From NCBI GenBank assembly GCA_910585635.1, contig CAJUFE010000031.1, positions 1 to 52,642 of the forward strand: 52,642 nt of DNA. The letters are read 5' to 3'. The stretch is from an uncultured Lachnospiraceae bacterium (GTDB lineage Bacteria > Bacillota > Clostridia > Lachnospirales > Lachnospiraceae). Every line of letters starts with the position of its first letter. Position 1 is the stretch's first letter. Both the position numbers and the translations under genes were made by a program. The notes beneath the pieces were generated by a model. The model did not search any database. It had not been told where the DNA came from and worked only from the letters and a program-made list of their open reading frames with translations. Positions 39,976 through 49,274 of this stretch are shown one piece after another.

Positions 39976-41406
39976 TCACACCTTGATCTCTGCCTTCAGT
40001 CCCAGCTCTCCTTTGTTCACTTCAAGTATGGGATCGATGACCTCTCCCAGGAACTCTTCCACCTGCTGTGGCGCACGGCCCACATACCGCTTGGGATCCA
40101 TCGTCTTTTTCAGCTCCTCCAAGCTCAGGTTAAAGGCCGGATCCGCCGCGATCCGCTCTAAAAGGTCGTTCTCGCCGCCTTCCGCCTTCACATTCCGCCC
40201 GGCTTCCATGGAAAGAGTGCGGATCCTCTCATGGAGCTCCTGCCGGTCGCCGCCTGCCTTGACCGCATCCATCATGATATTTTCTGTGGCCATAAAGGGG
40301 AGCTCGGCCATCATATGCTTCTCGATCACCTTCGGATAGACGACCAGACCATCCACCACATTTAAATAGAGGTCCAGGATCCCGTCCACCGCCAGGAAGC
40401 CCTCCGGTACGGAAAGCCGCTTATTAGCTGAATCATCCAGCGTACGCTCGAACCATTGGGTGGAAGCCACCAGCATGGGGTTCATCACATCGGCCATCAC
40501 ATAGTTGGACAGGGATGCGATCCTCTCGCTGCGCATGGGGTTCCTCTTGTACGCCATGGCAGAAGAACCGATCTGGTCCTTCTCAAAGGGCTCCTCTACC
40601 TCCTTTAGATGCTGGAGCAGGCGGATGTCATTGGAGAATTTATGGGTGCTCTGGGCGATCCCCGCAAGGACCGAGAGGACGCGGCTGTCGATCTTCCTGG
40701 AATAGGTCTGTCCCGACACCGGAAAACATCCGTCAAAGCCCATCTTCTCCGCGATCATCTGGTCCGCCCTCCGGCATTTCTCATGGTCGCCGTCGAACAG
40801 CTCCAGGAAGCTGGCCTGGGTCCCGGTGGTCCCTTTAGATCCCAGCAGCTTCATGGTACCCAGCACATAGTCCACATCATCCAGATCCAGCTTCAGCTCC
40901 ATCAGCCACAGGGTGGCCCGCTTGCCTACTGTGGTGGGCTGGGCAGGCTGGAAATGGGTGAAGGCCAAGGTAGGCTGGTCTTTATACCGTCTGGCAAATG
41001 CCGCCAGCTCAGCCATCACGTTCAGCAGCTTTTTCCGTACCAAGCGGAGGGCTTCCGCCATGATGATCATATCCGTATTATCCCCCACATAGCAGGAGGT
41101 AGCGCCCAGATGGATGATACCCTTAGCTTTCGGACACTGGACGCCGTAGGCATACACATGGGACATCACGTCATGGCGCACCTGGCGCTCCCGCTCCCTG
41201 GCCACATCATAGTTGATCTCCTCAGCGTGGGCCTTGAGCTCCTGGATCTGCTCGTCCGTGATCGGAAGCCCCAGCTCTTTCTCTGTCTCCGCCAATGCGA
41301 TCCACAGCTTCCGCCAGGTCTTGAATTTCTTGTCCGGTGAAAAGATATACTGCATCTCCCTGCTGGCATACCGCTCAGAAAGGGGGCTTACATATCTGTC
41401 GTTCAT
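39976..41406 (-). CDS. purB: Adenylosuccinate lyase
   Basis: A 476-residue fumarase/aspartase-superfamily lyase. It cleaves SAICAR and adenylosuccinate, releasing fumarate, at two steps of purine synthesis. The signature GSSAMAYKRNPM is near residue 285, and TSCYVGDNTD and TQASFLELFDGD are family segments. The start at 41406 has AGGAGG seven bases upstream. The longer frame reads through a purine-rich repeat tract (GCAGAGAGAAAAA-type units) at about 41420-41520 in the 288-base gap after purF. Confidence 0.95.
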   Translation of the reverse strand: MNDRYVSPLSERYASREMQYIFSPDKKFKTWRKLWIALAETEKELGLPITDEQIQELKAHAEEINYDVARERERQVRHDVMSHVYAYGVQCPKAKGIIHLGATSCYVGDNTDMIIMAEALRLVRKKLLNVMAELAAFARRYKDQPTLAFTHFQPAQPTTVGKRATLWLMELKLDLDDVDYVLGTMKLLGSKGTTGTQASFLELFDGDHEKCRRADQMIAEKMGFDGCFPVSGQTYSRKIDSRVLSVLAGIAQSTHKFSNDIRLLQHLKEVEEPFEKDQIGSSAMAYKRNPMRSERIASLSNYVMADVMNPMLVASTQWFERTLDDSANKRLSVPEGFLAVDGILDLYLNVVDGLVVYPKVIEKHMMAELPFMATENIMMDAVKAGGDRQELHERIRTLSMEAGRNVKAEGGENDLLERIAADPAFNLSLEELKKTMDPKRYVGRAPQQVEEFLGEVIDPILEVNKGELGLKAEIKV

Positions 41407-41694
41407 GGATGACCTCCTGCTCTCTCTATCTCCGCTTTTTCTCTCTGCTTTTTCTCTCTGCTTTCTATCTCTGCTCTCTAACTCCACTTTTTCTTTCTGC
41501 TTTCTGACCCCGCTTTTTCCCCCGCTATCAGGACAGTCCGGATCCCCTAGGACCGGACCCGATCCTCTATCCCTCTCTCGTTCTTGCCTGCAGACATCCC
41601 TTTCACCTGCCGAGGGGCAGTCAGCCGCCGCATCTATAGCGCGGTCTCCTACACACATCCCAGACGGCAGGCCGCGGCAGCATCCGTCCCTGCC

Positions 41695-43188
41695 TCATCG
41701 CACATACTCGCCTCGTATATCCTCTGTAGGCGGCGCCACCGGATAGTCTCCTGTGAAGCAGGCTCTGCAGATCGGCAGTCCCTCTGCCAGCTGGGAAAGC
41801 CGCTCCACCTTCAGATACGCTAAAGAATCTGCACCGATCAGCTCCCGGATCTCTTCCAGGGTCCTCCCATGGGCCAGCAGCTGATCCTCGGTGGGGATAT
41901 CCGTCCCGAAATAGCAGGGATGGAGGAAGGGCGGCGCACTGACGCGCACATGGACCTCCCTGGCCCCTGCCTCCCGGAGCATATGGATGATCAAAGGGCT
42001 GGTGGTACCCCGGACGATGGAATCATCGATCATGATGATCCGCTTCCCGGCCACCGCCTCCTTTAAGACGTTCAGCTTGATCCTCACCGCCGCCTCCCGG
42101 CTGCTCTGCTGAGGCTTGATGAACGTCCGTCCCACATAGGGGTTCTTGACAAATGCCGTCCCGCAGGGGATGCCGGACGCCATGGCATAGCCCAGGGCCG
42201 CCACATTGCCGGATTCCGGCACGCCCACCACCAGATCGGCGTCCACCGGTGAATCCTCCGCTAAAAATCTGCCGGCGGACAGCCTGGAGTGGTACACGCT
42301 CACCCCGTCGATCACGCTGTCCGGCCGGGCAAAATAGATATATTCAAATACACATCGTGCCTGCTTTTTCGGATCGGCCAGGCACATGGACCGATCGGAA
42401 TGGATGCCCTCCTTCGTGATCGCCACGATCTCTCCCGGCTCCACATCCCGTATGAACTCCGCCCCGATGGTATCCAGCGCACAGCTCTCTGAGGTCAGGA
42501 TATAGGCCTCATCCCGCTTCCCGATGCATAAGGGCTTGAACCCAAAGGGATCCCTGGCCCCGATCAGCTTCCTGGGGCTCATGATCACCAGGGAATAAGC
42601 TCCCTGCAGCTTCTTCATGGCACTGGCCACCGCCTTCTCCACCGTATCCGTGCGGACCCGCTCCCTGGCGATATGATAGGCGATCACCTCGGAATCGATG
42701 GTCGTCTGGAAGATCGCGCCGCCATACACCAGCTCCCGCTTAAGCTGAGGTGCGTTCACCAGGTTCCCGTTATGGGCCAGGCCCAATGTCCCCTTCACAT
42801 AGTTCAATACCAGGGGCTGAGCATTCTCCCGGGTAGAGCTGCCCGCCGTGGAATAGCGTACATGCCCCACCCCGATGTTCCCGCAGAGTCCTGCCAGGAT
42901 ATCCGGGGTAAAGACTTCATTGCAGAGGCCCATCCCTTTATGGACGCAGACCTTGCCCTTTGGCCCTTCTGTATCGCTGACCGCGATCCCGCAGCTCTCC
43001 TGCCCCCTGTGCTGGAGGGTACACAGACCGTAATAGATCGTGGGGGCCACATGGCCGCCCTTCAGATCATACATGCCCATGACGCCGCAGGCTTCATGGA
43101 GCCCATCCCACTGTCCTGCCTCCGCAGGGCAAAGGCTCTCTTTTTCTGCCGGGGCCTTACACCCCACTGCTCTCTCTCCCTCTTCCAT
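41695..43188 (-). CDS. purF: Amidophosphoribosyltransferase
   Basis: A 497-residue enzyme for the first committed purine step (PRPP plus glutamine). A 33-residue propeptide precedes the catalytic Cys34 (HEACGVMGMYD), as in the autoprocessed iron-sulfur class. CTLQHRGQESCGIAV and the PRPP loop RIIMIDDSIVRGTTS are present, and late cysteines could bind the [4Fe-4S] cluster. The start at 43188 is four bases after the purC stop, so the genes are coupled. Confidence 0.95.
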   Translation of the reverse strand: MEEGERAVGCKAPAEKESLCPAEAGQWDGLHEACGVMGMYDLKGGHVAPTIYYGLCTLQHRGQESCGIAVSDTEGPKGKVCVHKGMGLCNEVFTPDILAGLCGNIGVGHVRYSTAGSSTRENAQPLVLNYVKGTLGLAHNGNLVNAPQLKRELVYGGAIFQTTIDSEVIAYHIARERVRTDTVEKAVASAMKKLQGAYSLVIMSPRKLIGARDPFGFKPLCIGKRDEAYILTSESCALDTIGAEFIRDVEPGEIVAITKEGIHSDRSMCLADPKKQARCVFEYIYFARPDSVIDGVSVYHSRLSAGRFLAEDSPVDADLVVGVPESGNVAALGYAMASGIPCGTAFVKNPYVGRTFIKPQQSSREAAVRIKLNVLKEAVAGKRIIMIDDSIVRGTTSPLIIHMLREAGAREVHVRVSAPPFLHPCYFGTDIPTEDQLLAHGRTLEEIRELIGADSLAYLKVERLSQLAEGLPICRACFTGDYPVAPPTEDIRGEYVR

Positions 43189-43192
43189 ATCC

Positions 43193-43900
43193 CTACTCGA
43201 TCCCCAGACGGCGGAACACTTCCTGGTAAGCGTCCTCCACATTGCCCAGATCGCGGCGGAAACGGTCCTTATCCAGCTTCTCATGGGTATCCTTATCCCA
43301 CAGACGGCAGGTGTCCGGCGACACCTCGTCAGCCAGGATCACCTGTCCATGATAGCGCCCGAATTCGATCTTAAAATCGATCAGCTCGATATTTAAAGAA
43401 GCGAAATAGGCCTGCATCACCTCATTGACCTGGAAGGCATACTTGGTGACCGCCTCGATCTCCTCTTCGGTAGCCAGTTCCAGGGCCAGGGCATAATATT
43501 TATTGATAAAGGGATCGCCCAGGTCGTCATTTTTATAGCTGAACTCCAAGGTAGGACACTTGAACTTGATCCCTTCCTCCATCCCCATCTTCTTCGCAAA
43601 GCTGCCTGCAGAAAAGTTGCGGACGATCACCTCCAGCGGAAGGATCTCCACCCTCTTCACCGCCGTTTCCCTGTCGTTCAGTTCCTCCACCAGATGGGTG
43701 GGGACACCCTTCTCCTCCAGCTTCTTAAAGATGTAGTTGGTCATGCGGTTGTTGATAGCGCCCTTTCCCACGATCGTGCCTTTTTTCTGGCCGTTGAAAG
43801 CGGTGGCGTCATCCTTATAGGATACGATCAATACATCGGGATCCTCCGTTGTATAGACCTTCTTTGCTTTTCCTTCATACAATAATTCCTTCTTTTCCAT
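43193..43900 (-). CDS. purC: SAICAR synthetase
   Basis: A 235-residue phosphoribosylaminoimidazole-succinocarboxamide synthase. It starts MEKKELLYEGKAKKVY and has SYKDDATAFNGQKKG, VRNFSAGSFAKK and IDFKIEFGR motifs. Length is typical. AAGGAG is six bases before the ATG. It is the first gene of purC-purF-purB-(purA), behind a promoter at 44018-44046. The 110-base leader shows no recognisable purine riboswitch. Confidence 0.95.
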   Translation of the reverse strand: MEKKELLYEGKAKKVYTTEDPDVLIVSYKDDATAFNGQKKGTIVGKGAINNRMTNYIFKKLEEKGVPTHLVEELNDRETAVKRVEILPLEVIVRNFSAGSFAKKMGMEEGIKFKCPTLEFSYKNDDLGDPFINKYYALALELATEEEIEAVTKYAFQVNEVMQAYFASLNIELIDFKIEFGRYHGQVILADEVSPDTCRLWDKDTHEKLDKDRFRRDLGNVEDAYQEVFRRLGIE

Positions 43901-44017
43901 GGCAGTCTCCTTATCCTTTCTTCCCGCAGGATCTTCCCTGCTGCGGCCGCGGCGATAAAGAAAAAACGGCCTGGCCAGCAGATCTGCTTGCTTCTGATGT
44001 AACAGGATCACGTGACG

Positions 44018-44046
44018 ATTATAATGCAAAGCAGGGGCAAATACAA
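44018..44046 (-). promoter_or_regulatory. Sigma-A promoter of the pur operon
   Basis: On the minus strand TTGTAT (44046-44041) and TATAAT (44023-44018) are 17 bp apart. A family A-like end (GTTACTCTTCGCA, 44088) lies just upstream. Confidence 0.8.
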
Positions 44047-44102
44047 TAGGTTTCGGGATTATTTATGCTAGTTTTTCCGCCTTAAAAGTTACTCTTCGCA
44101 GG

Positions 44103-44603
44103 TTAACCAGACGGTCCGTCAGCGGGGACCGCCTCTTCTTTCTCCCGGAAGAAGGTGATCTGGCCGTTCTGCAGCTGGATCCGCACGCCGAAAAATTCCC
44201 GCTCCCAGTCTGGGGCTGCTCCTCCCTCAAGGAGGAGGGAGGGGCCCTCTGTCCGCTCCCTCTGCTCTATGCCTGTGGACAGCAACAGCGCTCCGCTAAG
44301 GCCGATGGCTCCTATCCCTGATAACAGCCACAGCAGCATATGTACAGCTTGCAGGAGAAGCGCCTGCCCTTTCTCCTTTCGGCTCTGGCATCCCCACTGC
44401 TTAAGGGCCTGGGCGATCCATCTCCTCTCCGCCTTCCGGCCTCTTCTCACAGACCGCCTCCGCCGCTCTTCTTCCCGTTTATCCAGAGAGCTCCATGGCC
44501 CATCGCCCGGCATCCCCAAGACCTCTGCCTGCCAGCTCTCTCCCCCACCGCCGCGCATCCACCGGCCCCCGATCTGACCGTTCCCGATCTGACCGTTCTC
44601 CAT
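44103..44603 (-). CDS. Hypothetical single-pass membrane protein
   Basis: A 166-residue protein. A charged N-terminal part (REEERRRRSVRRGRKAERR) is followed by a hydrophobic helix pair at about 85-115 (LLLQAVHMLLWLLSGIGAIG). A short outer domain follows with DWEREFFGVRIQLQNGQITFFREKEE. I do not recognise the family. The start at 44603 has AAGGAG seven bases upstream, and that site is the last unit of a 30-bp repeat array. The stop lies in a family A-like end. Codon use is acceptable but the repetitive N terminus (MENGQIGNGQIGG) lowers confidence. Confidence 0.5.
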   Translation of the reverse strand: MENGQIGNGQIGGRWMRGGGGESWQAEVLGMPGDGPWSSLDKREEERRRRSVRRGRKAERRWIAQALKQWGCQSRKEKGQALLLQAVHMLLWLLSGIGAIGLSGALLLSTGIEQRERTEGPSLLLEGGAAPDWEREFFGVRIQLQNGQITFFREKEEAVPADGPSG

Positions 44604-44610
44604 CCAACTG

Positions 44611-44768
44611 CTCCTTATCTGACTATCCCTCACTTAACGGCTCCTTATCTGACTATCCCTCTCTCAACGACTCCTTATCTGACTGTCCCTCTCCCAATGG
44701 CTCCTTATCTGACTGTCCTTCTCTCAACGGCTCCTTATCTGACTGTCCCTCCCTCAACGGCTCCTTAT
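44611..44768. repeat. 30-bp non-coding minisatellite (5.3 copies) upstream of 44103-44603
   Basis: Units start at 44611, 44641, 44671, 44701, 44731 and 44761 (partial). On the minus strand each contains AGATAAGGAG, a Shine-Dalgarno-like core, and stop codons close all three minus frames. Only the gene-proximal AAGGAG is followed by an ATG at proper distance. Confidence 0.92.
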
Positions 44769-45116
44769 GCGGCCGCTCCCCACTTACCGACTCTCGGGCT
44801 ATCTATCCCTTATCCGACTATCCTCCATCTCACCGTCCATCGCGATCCGCGCCGATCTTCTCCATATATTTCCATACCATCATACCACGATCTTCCATTT
44901 TTTTCAAGGGTAAAACAGGAAAAACGAAAAGAGCAGGGCCATCCCGGTTTTGAGCTATGTGCTCTTCCGTCTGCTGGTCCTGCTCTCTGTACATCCTACC
45001 CCGGATGCCCTGCCTGAAAGGCGGGTCACGCCGAAGGGCTCAAGCGCCCCCCTGGCCTTGCTAGCAGCCGGCGCACCCTGGTCTTGTTATCGGCCCGTGC
45101 ATACCTTGGCTAGCCT
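44769..45116. other. Gene-free stretch
   Basis: No gene or clear signal is seen. Around 45045-45120 there are three diverged units of about 28 bp (CCCTGGCCTTGCTAGC, CCCTGGTCTTGTTATC and CCTTGGCTAGCCTTTAGC). Confidence 0.5.
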
Positions 45117-45560
45117 TTAGCGGCCTGCGCCGCCTGTCCCGGTGCCGTTGCCGGCTGCCCCGGGGCCATTCCCGGTCCCGCCGGATGAGCCGCTCGTGCT
45201 GCTCTCATCCAGGATATCATCCACCGCGTCCTCGCCGTCCTCGATCAGGTCATCTAAAACGCCGGTCTCGCCTTCTGTGCTGCCGGTGCTCCCGGCCTCT
45301 CCGCCTTCCTCCGTGCTGTCCTTATCGGAGCCGGCGGATGACTCCTTCGATCCCGAAGTGCTGGAGACACCAGCTTTAGAGGAGCCGGTCTCGGAGGTTT
45401 TGTTGTCCGTGCTGCCTGCTCCCGAAGTATCGGAAGTGCCTGCGGAGGTGCCGTTAGTGGTGGTCTGGTCTTGATCAGTCCCCTTCCTGGAACAGCCCAC
45501 TGCGCATACCGCCAGGACTGCGACCGCCAGGCAAAGGACTCCATATCTGATCTTCTTCAT
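45117..45560 (-). CDS. Secreted Ser/Thr/Gly-rich lipoprotein
   Basis: A 147-residue protein with a clear lipoprotein signal (VLAVCAVGC lipobox, Cys23). The mature part is nearly all Ser, Thr, Gly, Asp and Glu, interrupted by an acidic helix-like patch (VLDDLIEDGEDAVDDIL, about 100-117). It probably is an unstructured surface-tethered chain; no function is apparent. AAGGAG lies nine bases before the ATG. It lies downstream of dapB, about 180 bases on; that gap includes a 17-bp tandem duplication (TTTCCAGTATAGATCC) at about 45658-45692. Confidence 0.7.
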   Translation of the reverse strand: MKKIRYGVLCLAVAVLAVCAVGCSRKGTDQDQTTTNGTSAGTSDTSGAGSTDNKTSETGSSKAGVSSTSGSKESSAGSDKDSTEEGGEAGSTGSTEGETGVLDDLIEDGEDAVDDILDESSTSGSSGGTGNGPGAAGNGTGTGGAGR

Positions 45561-45741
45561 AATTCCCTTCTCCTTTCTTGCTAACCTGCCTTTTCTTGAT
45601 CTATTATGCGCAGGAGAGCTAAAAGTATAAAGGGATCTGCTCCCATTTTTTCAGATCTTTTCCAGTATAGATCCTTTCCAGTATAGATCCTTTCCACTGC
45701 CGGATAGCCACTGTGCGATAAAAAGCGCTCTATACCATGAT

Positions 45742-46497
45742 CTACCCGATCACATCCGCCATAGTATACAGCCCGGCCTCTTTGCCCGCCAGGTATTTCG
45801 CTGCTTCCACCGCGCCTTTCGCAAAGATCGCTTTCGAGTATGCGGTATGGCTGAAGATGACCACCTCATCCTTGCCCGCAAAGATCACATCATGCTCGCC
45901 CACGATCGAGCCGCCTCGGACCGCGCTGATCCCAATCTCTTTTTTGTCCCGTTTCTGCCGCCGCTGGCTCCGGTCATAGATATAATGATACCCATCATCC
46001 ATGGCCCGGTTCATGGAATCCGCCAGAGCCAGGGCCGTACCGCTGGGTGCGTCCAGCTTCTGGTCGTGGTGCTTCTCCACAATCTCCATATCAAAACCGG
46101 CTCCCGCCAGCACCCTGGCCGCCTCCGCCACCAGCTTTAGCAGCGTGTTCACCCCAAGGGACATATTGGCGGAGCGGAGCACAGCCGTCTCCCTGGCCGT
46201 CTCCTCCAGACCGGCGATCTGTTCCTTGCTGAGCCCTGTGGTACAGACCACCACAGGCAGCCTCCTTTCCCTGCAGTCCGCCAGCAGGCCGTCCACCGCC
46301 TGGGCACAGGAAAAATCCACTACCACATCCGCCTCTGCTGCCACTTCCCTCAAAGAAGGATACACCGGAAAACCATTCTTCTCCTCCGTATCCAGATCCA
46401 CACCCGCCACGATCTGGATATCCGCCTCCTGCTCTACGATCTTCGCGATCGTCTGCCCCATGGCCCCGTTGCATCCATGCATGATCATCCTTATCAT
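45742..46497 (-). CDS. dapB: 4-hydroxy-tetrahydrodipicolinate reductase
   Basis: A 251-residue NAD(P)H enzyme of the lysine/diaminopimelate pathway. It has the nucleotide-binding start MIRMIMHGCNGAMGQ, the TTGLS loop near 91, and the catalytic EKHHDQKLDAPSGTA near 140. It lies downstream of dapA on the same strand (about 140 bases apart) and uses the product of DapA. Confidence 0.95.
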   Translation of the reverse strand: MIRMIMHGCNGAMGQTIAKIVEQEADIQIVAGVDLDTEEKNGFPVYPSLREVAAEADVVVDFSCAQAVDGLLADCRERRLPVVVCTTGLSKEQIAGLEETARETAVLRSANMSLGVNTLLKLVAEAARVLAGAGFDMEIVEKHHDQKLDAPSGTALALADSMNRAMDDGYHYIYDRSQRRQKRDKKEIGISAVRGGSIVGEHDVIFAGKDEVVIFSHTAYSKAIFAKGAVEAAKYLAGKEAGLYTMADVIG

Positions 46498-46639
46498 CTA
46501 TCCTGCCATCCTCTCCATATGCTATCTGCCAAACCTCTGCAGGGCCGGAGCGAGCCCACGTTCCCATTAAGACATGTCTCGCCAAGACCGGCCCTTGTGG
46601 ATCTAAAAAAGCGTGCGCCGGACAAATGCCAGCCGTCTC

Positions 46640-47524
46640 CTACAAAAGCCCGTACGCCTCCATCGCCCCTTTAAGCTTCTCCTGGTTTTGGGGCTCCATC
46701 TCAGTCAAGGGCCGTCTTAAAGGCCCTACGTTCTTGCCCATCAGGTTCATAGCCGCCTTTACGGGGATGGGGTTCACCTCCCGGAACAGCTCGGCGATCA
46801 GCGGGATGGCCTGGATCTGCAGCTCCATGCTCTTTTTCACATCCCCCGCGAGATAGGCCGCGCAGATCTCATGGGTCTGTCTGGGCGCCACATTGGACAG
46901 CACGGAGATCACGCCCTTCCCTCCCAGGGATAATAAGGGGACGATCTGATCGTCATTGCCGGAATAGACATCGATATCGCCGTCTGTCAGGCTCATCAAG
47001 GTGGCGATGTTGGAGAAATTCCCGCTGGCCTCCTTTACACCCACGATATTCTCCACATTTTTACACAAGGCCGCGATCGTCTCCGGCAAGATCGTGACGC
47101 CGGTCCTTCCCGGGATGTTGTAGAGGATCACCGGGATCTTGATCGCATCTGCGATGGCCGTAAAATGCCCGATCAATCCCTTCTGGGTGGCTTTATTGTA
47201 ATAGGGGGACACCACCAGCACCCCGTCTGCTCCTGCCTTTTGTGCCTCCACGGACAGATAGATCGCCGTCTCCGTACAGTTGGAGCCTGTGCCGGCCACC
47301 ACCGGGATCCTCCCCGCCACCACCTGACAGGTCTGGCGGATCACCTCGATATGCTCTTCATGGGTAAGGGTAGAAGCCTCCCCCGTGGTCCCGCAGGCCA
47401 CGATCGCATCGGTCCCGCCGGCGATCTGCTCCTCTATGATCTCCTCCAGCTTCTCATAGTCCACCGCTCCGTCTGCCTTCATCGGGGTGATCAAGGCCAC
47501 GCCCGCTCCTTCAAATACTGCCAT
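46640..47524 (-). CDS. dapA: 4-hydroxy-tetrahydrodipicolinate synthase
   Basis: A 294-residue class I aldolase condensing pyruvate with aspartate semialdehyde. Key residues visible: T46-T47 in ACGTTGEAS, Tyr135 in LYNIPGRTG, and Schiff-base Lys164 in VGVKEASG. AAGGAGG is eight bases before the ATG at 47524; an ATG six bases earlier is too close to it. It is followed by dapB. Confidence 0.95.
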   Translation of the reverse strand: MAVFEGAGVALITPMKADGAVDYEKLEEIIEEQIAGGTDAIVACGTTGEASTLTHEEHIEVIRQTCQVVAGRIPVVAGTGSNCTETAIYLSVEAQKAGADGVLVVSPYYNKATQKGLIGHFTAIADAIKIPVILYNIPGRTGVTILPETIAALCKNVENIVGVKEASGNFSNIATLMSLTDGDIDVYSGNDDQIVPLLSLGGKGVISVLSNVAPRQTHEICAAYLAGDVKKSMELQIQAIPLIAELFREVNPIPVKAAMNLMGKNVGPLRRPLTEMEPQNQEKLKGAMEAYGLL

Positions 47525-47563
47525 ATCCATTTCCTCCTTTTCTGTTCCATCACGCTATCCTGT

Positions 47564-47818
47564 TCACAGCGATAAGCTCCTAAAGACCAACCCATGGGAT
47601 AGATAGATCCCCTCCCATGCTGCAAAAAGAGAGCCGGCAAAGGCCAGCCCTCTTAAAGTCCACGGATCCAAACTCCAGATCTTCTCTTCTTTAAGTAGCT
47701 CTCCATCCTGCCAGATGACAGTCACATGGTTCTTCACCATATGCCCAGGTCGGAGATAACGGCCTTCTCCTTCCTTCGGCGCTTTTCCCTTTCCACTGTC
47801 TTCTCCTGTGCCCGACAC
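47564..47818 (-). pseudogene. Possible gene remnant or small ORF upstream of dapA
   Basis: An open frame of about 84 codons with protein-like composition (HVTVIWQDGELLKEEKIWSL, then a hydrophobic LRGLAFAGSLFAAWEGIYL) ends 39 bases before dapA. No start codon has a usable ribosome-binding site; the frame continues upstream (WVEVALIKSKLPD) to a stop without ATG. It may be a decayed gene or chance. It occupies most of the gene-free stretch 47525-47905. Confidence 0.3.
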
Positions 47819-47905
47819 ATCCGGCAGCTTACTCTTGATCAGCGCGACCTCTACCCATTTTTACAGCGGCAGCTCTTTTGCTACCACATGCTTTTCCTAA
47901 TACTA

Positions 47906-48415
47906 TCATCCTTCTTTCCCTTTGTCAACCTTAACCTCCCGGATCTCGGAGATACTGTCCACATAGGTCTCCAGCTCCGCCGGGAATACCTTGCCGGTCA
48001 AGATCACGGACATCTCGCTCTCTCTGGAATTTAGCGCGGACGCCAAGGTCTCCACCGTGATGATCTTCTGGTCCACGATCCCTAAGATCTCGTCCAAGAT
48101 CAGCAGATCGCACTCACCGGTGGCCATCACCTTTTTAGCAAAATTCACGCCATTGCAGATGTTCCTCTTCTCCTCCTGCTTCCCCTCCTCCGAGAGGGTC
48201 TCGAAAAAAGCGGTTGATTTTTCGAAGCGGAAGATCTTCAGCTCCGGCTCAAGGCGGGCCAGGATATCCTTCATCTCCTCATCCTGGCTCCCTTTTAAAA
48301 ATTGGATCATGATCACGTTCTCGTGGGCCGCGATCGCGCTGACAGCCCTTCCGATCGCCGTACTTGTCTTTCCTCTGCCAGGGCCGCAGATCACCTGGAC
48401 TGTTCCGTTCTTCAT
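47906..48415 (-). CDS. ATP:corrinoid adenosyltransferase (CobA/CobO/BtuR type)
   Basis: A 169-residue P-loop protein: VICGPGRGKTSTAIGRA near residue 9, LLILDEILG near 105. This is the CobA-type family that makes adenosylcobalamin from cob(I)alamin. Here it stands alone without cobalamin-synthesis genes, so it probably serves salvage. The start at 48415 has GAGGTG seven bases upstream. It has its own promoter at 48507-48535. Confidence 0.85.
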   Translation of the reverse strand: MKNGTVQVICGPGRGKTSTAIGRAVSAIAAHENVIMIQFLKGSQDEEMKDILARLEPELKIFRFEKSTAFFETLSEEGKQEEKRNICNGVNFAKKVMATGECDLLILDEILGIVDQKIITVETLASALNSRESEMSVILTGKVFPAELETYVDSISEIREVKVDKGKEG

Positions 48416-48506
48416 CTGATCGCACCTCATCAGACAGGAGCTGCCAAAAGCGCCTCTGTCCTTCTATCCTTCTATATTGAAAACCTTGTGATGGCTAATG
48501 ATGCTC

Positions 48507-48535
48507 ATGATAGCACATTTTATTCTATTTTGCAA
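48507..48535 (-). promoter_or_regulatory. Sigma-A promoter of the adenosyltransferase gene
   Basis: On the minus strand TTGCAA (48535-48530) and TATCAT (48512-48507) are 17 bp apart. The roughly 85-base leader is too short for a cobalamin riboswitch. Confidence 0.65.
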
Positions 48536-48552
48536 ACCTTTTTCGTTCCCTG

Positions 48553-49182
48553 CTACGCCTCGCCGCACTCCAGCTTGCTGACGGAGATCTCATAAGCGAT
48601 CCTCTTTTCACATTCCGTCTCGCTGAGCTTTTTGGTATATTCCCGGCTCTGGACACGTCCCCACACCTTCACTCTGGCCCCCACCTCAAAGCCGGAGGCA
48701 AACCTGGCGTTCCTTCCCCAGGCGATGCAGGGTATGTAATCAGACTTCCCATATGGCCGGTTCACCGCCAGGAGCAGATCCGCGATCTCCCGCCCTAAAG
48801 GCGTCTTCCGGTAGACCGGCAGCTTACAGATATACCCATCCAGGAAGATCTGGTTCGTCTTCGTATAATCGGTAAATTCCTCCATAAAATGGATCTCCCG
48901 GACAAAGACGGAGAGTACCAGCTTATTCTTGGCCCCCTCATGGCGGTTATAGGAGCGGAACTGTCCCGACGCTTCCACCGTACAGCCCTGGTAGTCCTCA
49001 CTCACCTTGATCAGCCGCTCCGATATCATCAGCGGGATGATATCCGCCTGTTCGCTGAGCCGGTTGACCTCTAAGTCCACCATATAAAAGCCCTCCCCGA
49101 ACACCTCATGGCTGAAAGTAAATCCGGACACGATCTTACCGATCACGCTCACCTTGTTGTTCTCGATCATTTTTTCTGACAT
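48553..49182 (-). CDS. Single-stranded DNA-binding protein-like, two OB-fold halves
   Basis: This encodes 209 residues. Two OB-like modules follow each other: NNKVSVIGKIVSGFTFSHEV at about 8-105 and NQIFLDGYICKLPVYRKTPL at about 112-205. The second has SYIPC-like DYIPCIAWGRNARFA and VKVWGRVQSRE, typical of SSB. It lacks the acidic C-terminal tip of housekeeping SSB (ends ECGEA). It is therefore a secondary SSB or PriB-like protein common in clostridia. AGAGGAG precedes the start at 49182 by seven bases. It lies downstream of typA beyond a terminator. Confidence 0.75.
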   Translation of the reverse strand: MSEKMIENNKVSVIGKIVSGFTFSHEVFGEGFYMVDLEVNRLSEQADIIPLMISERLIKVSEDYQGCTVEASGQFRSYNRHEGAKNKLVLSVFVREIHFMEEFTDYTKTNQIFLDGYICKLPVYRKTPLGREIADLLLAVNRPYGKSDYIPCIAWGRNARFASGFEVGARVKVWGRVQSREYTKKLSETECEKRIAYEISVSKLECGEA

Positions 49183-49274
49183 AGTATCTCTCCTCTTTCT
49201 ATTCAATTCGTTACAGCCCTGCCTTGGACTGCTGCACATAGAGATTTTATGAGGCGATGCAAAAAAATATGACG

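Noticed and set aside
43901..44017. Purine riboswitch upstream of purC
   Set aside because: The leader is only about 110 bases and I could not find the conserved junction sequences of the purine class.
44611..44768. CRISPR array
   Set aside because: The units are directly adjacent tandem repeats without spacers and no cas genes are nearby; the same holds for the repeats at 11461, 29130 and 36961.
44340..45017. Plus-strand open frames with ten-residue repeats (44340-45017 and 44495-44953)
   Set aside because: The 30-bp minisatellite leaves two plus frames open by chance. They lack ribosome-binding sites and run antisense into the 44103-44603 gene.
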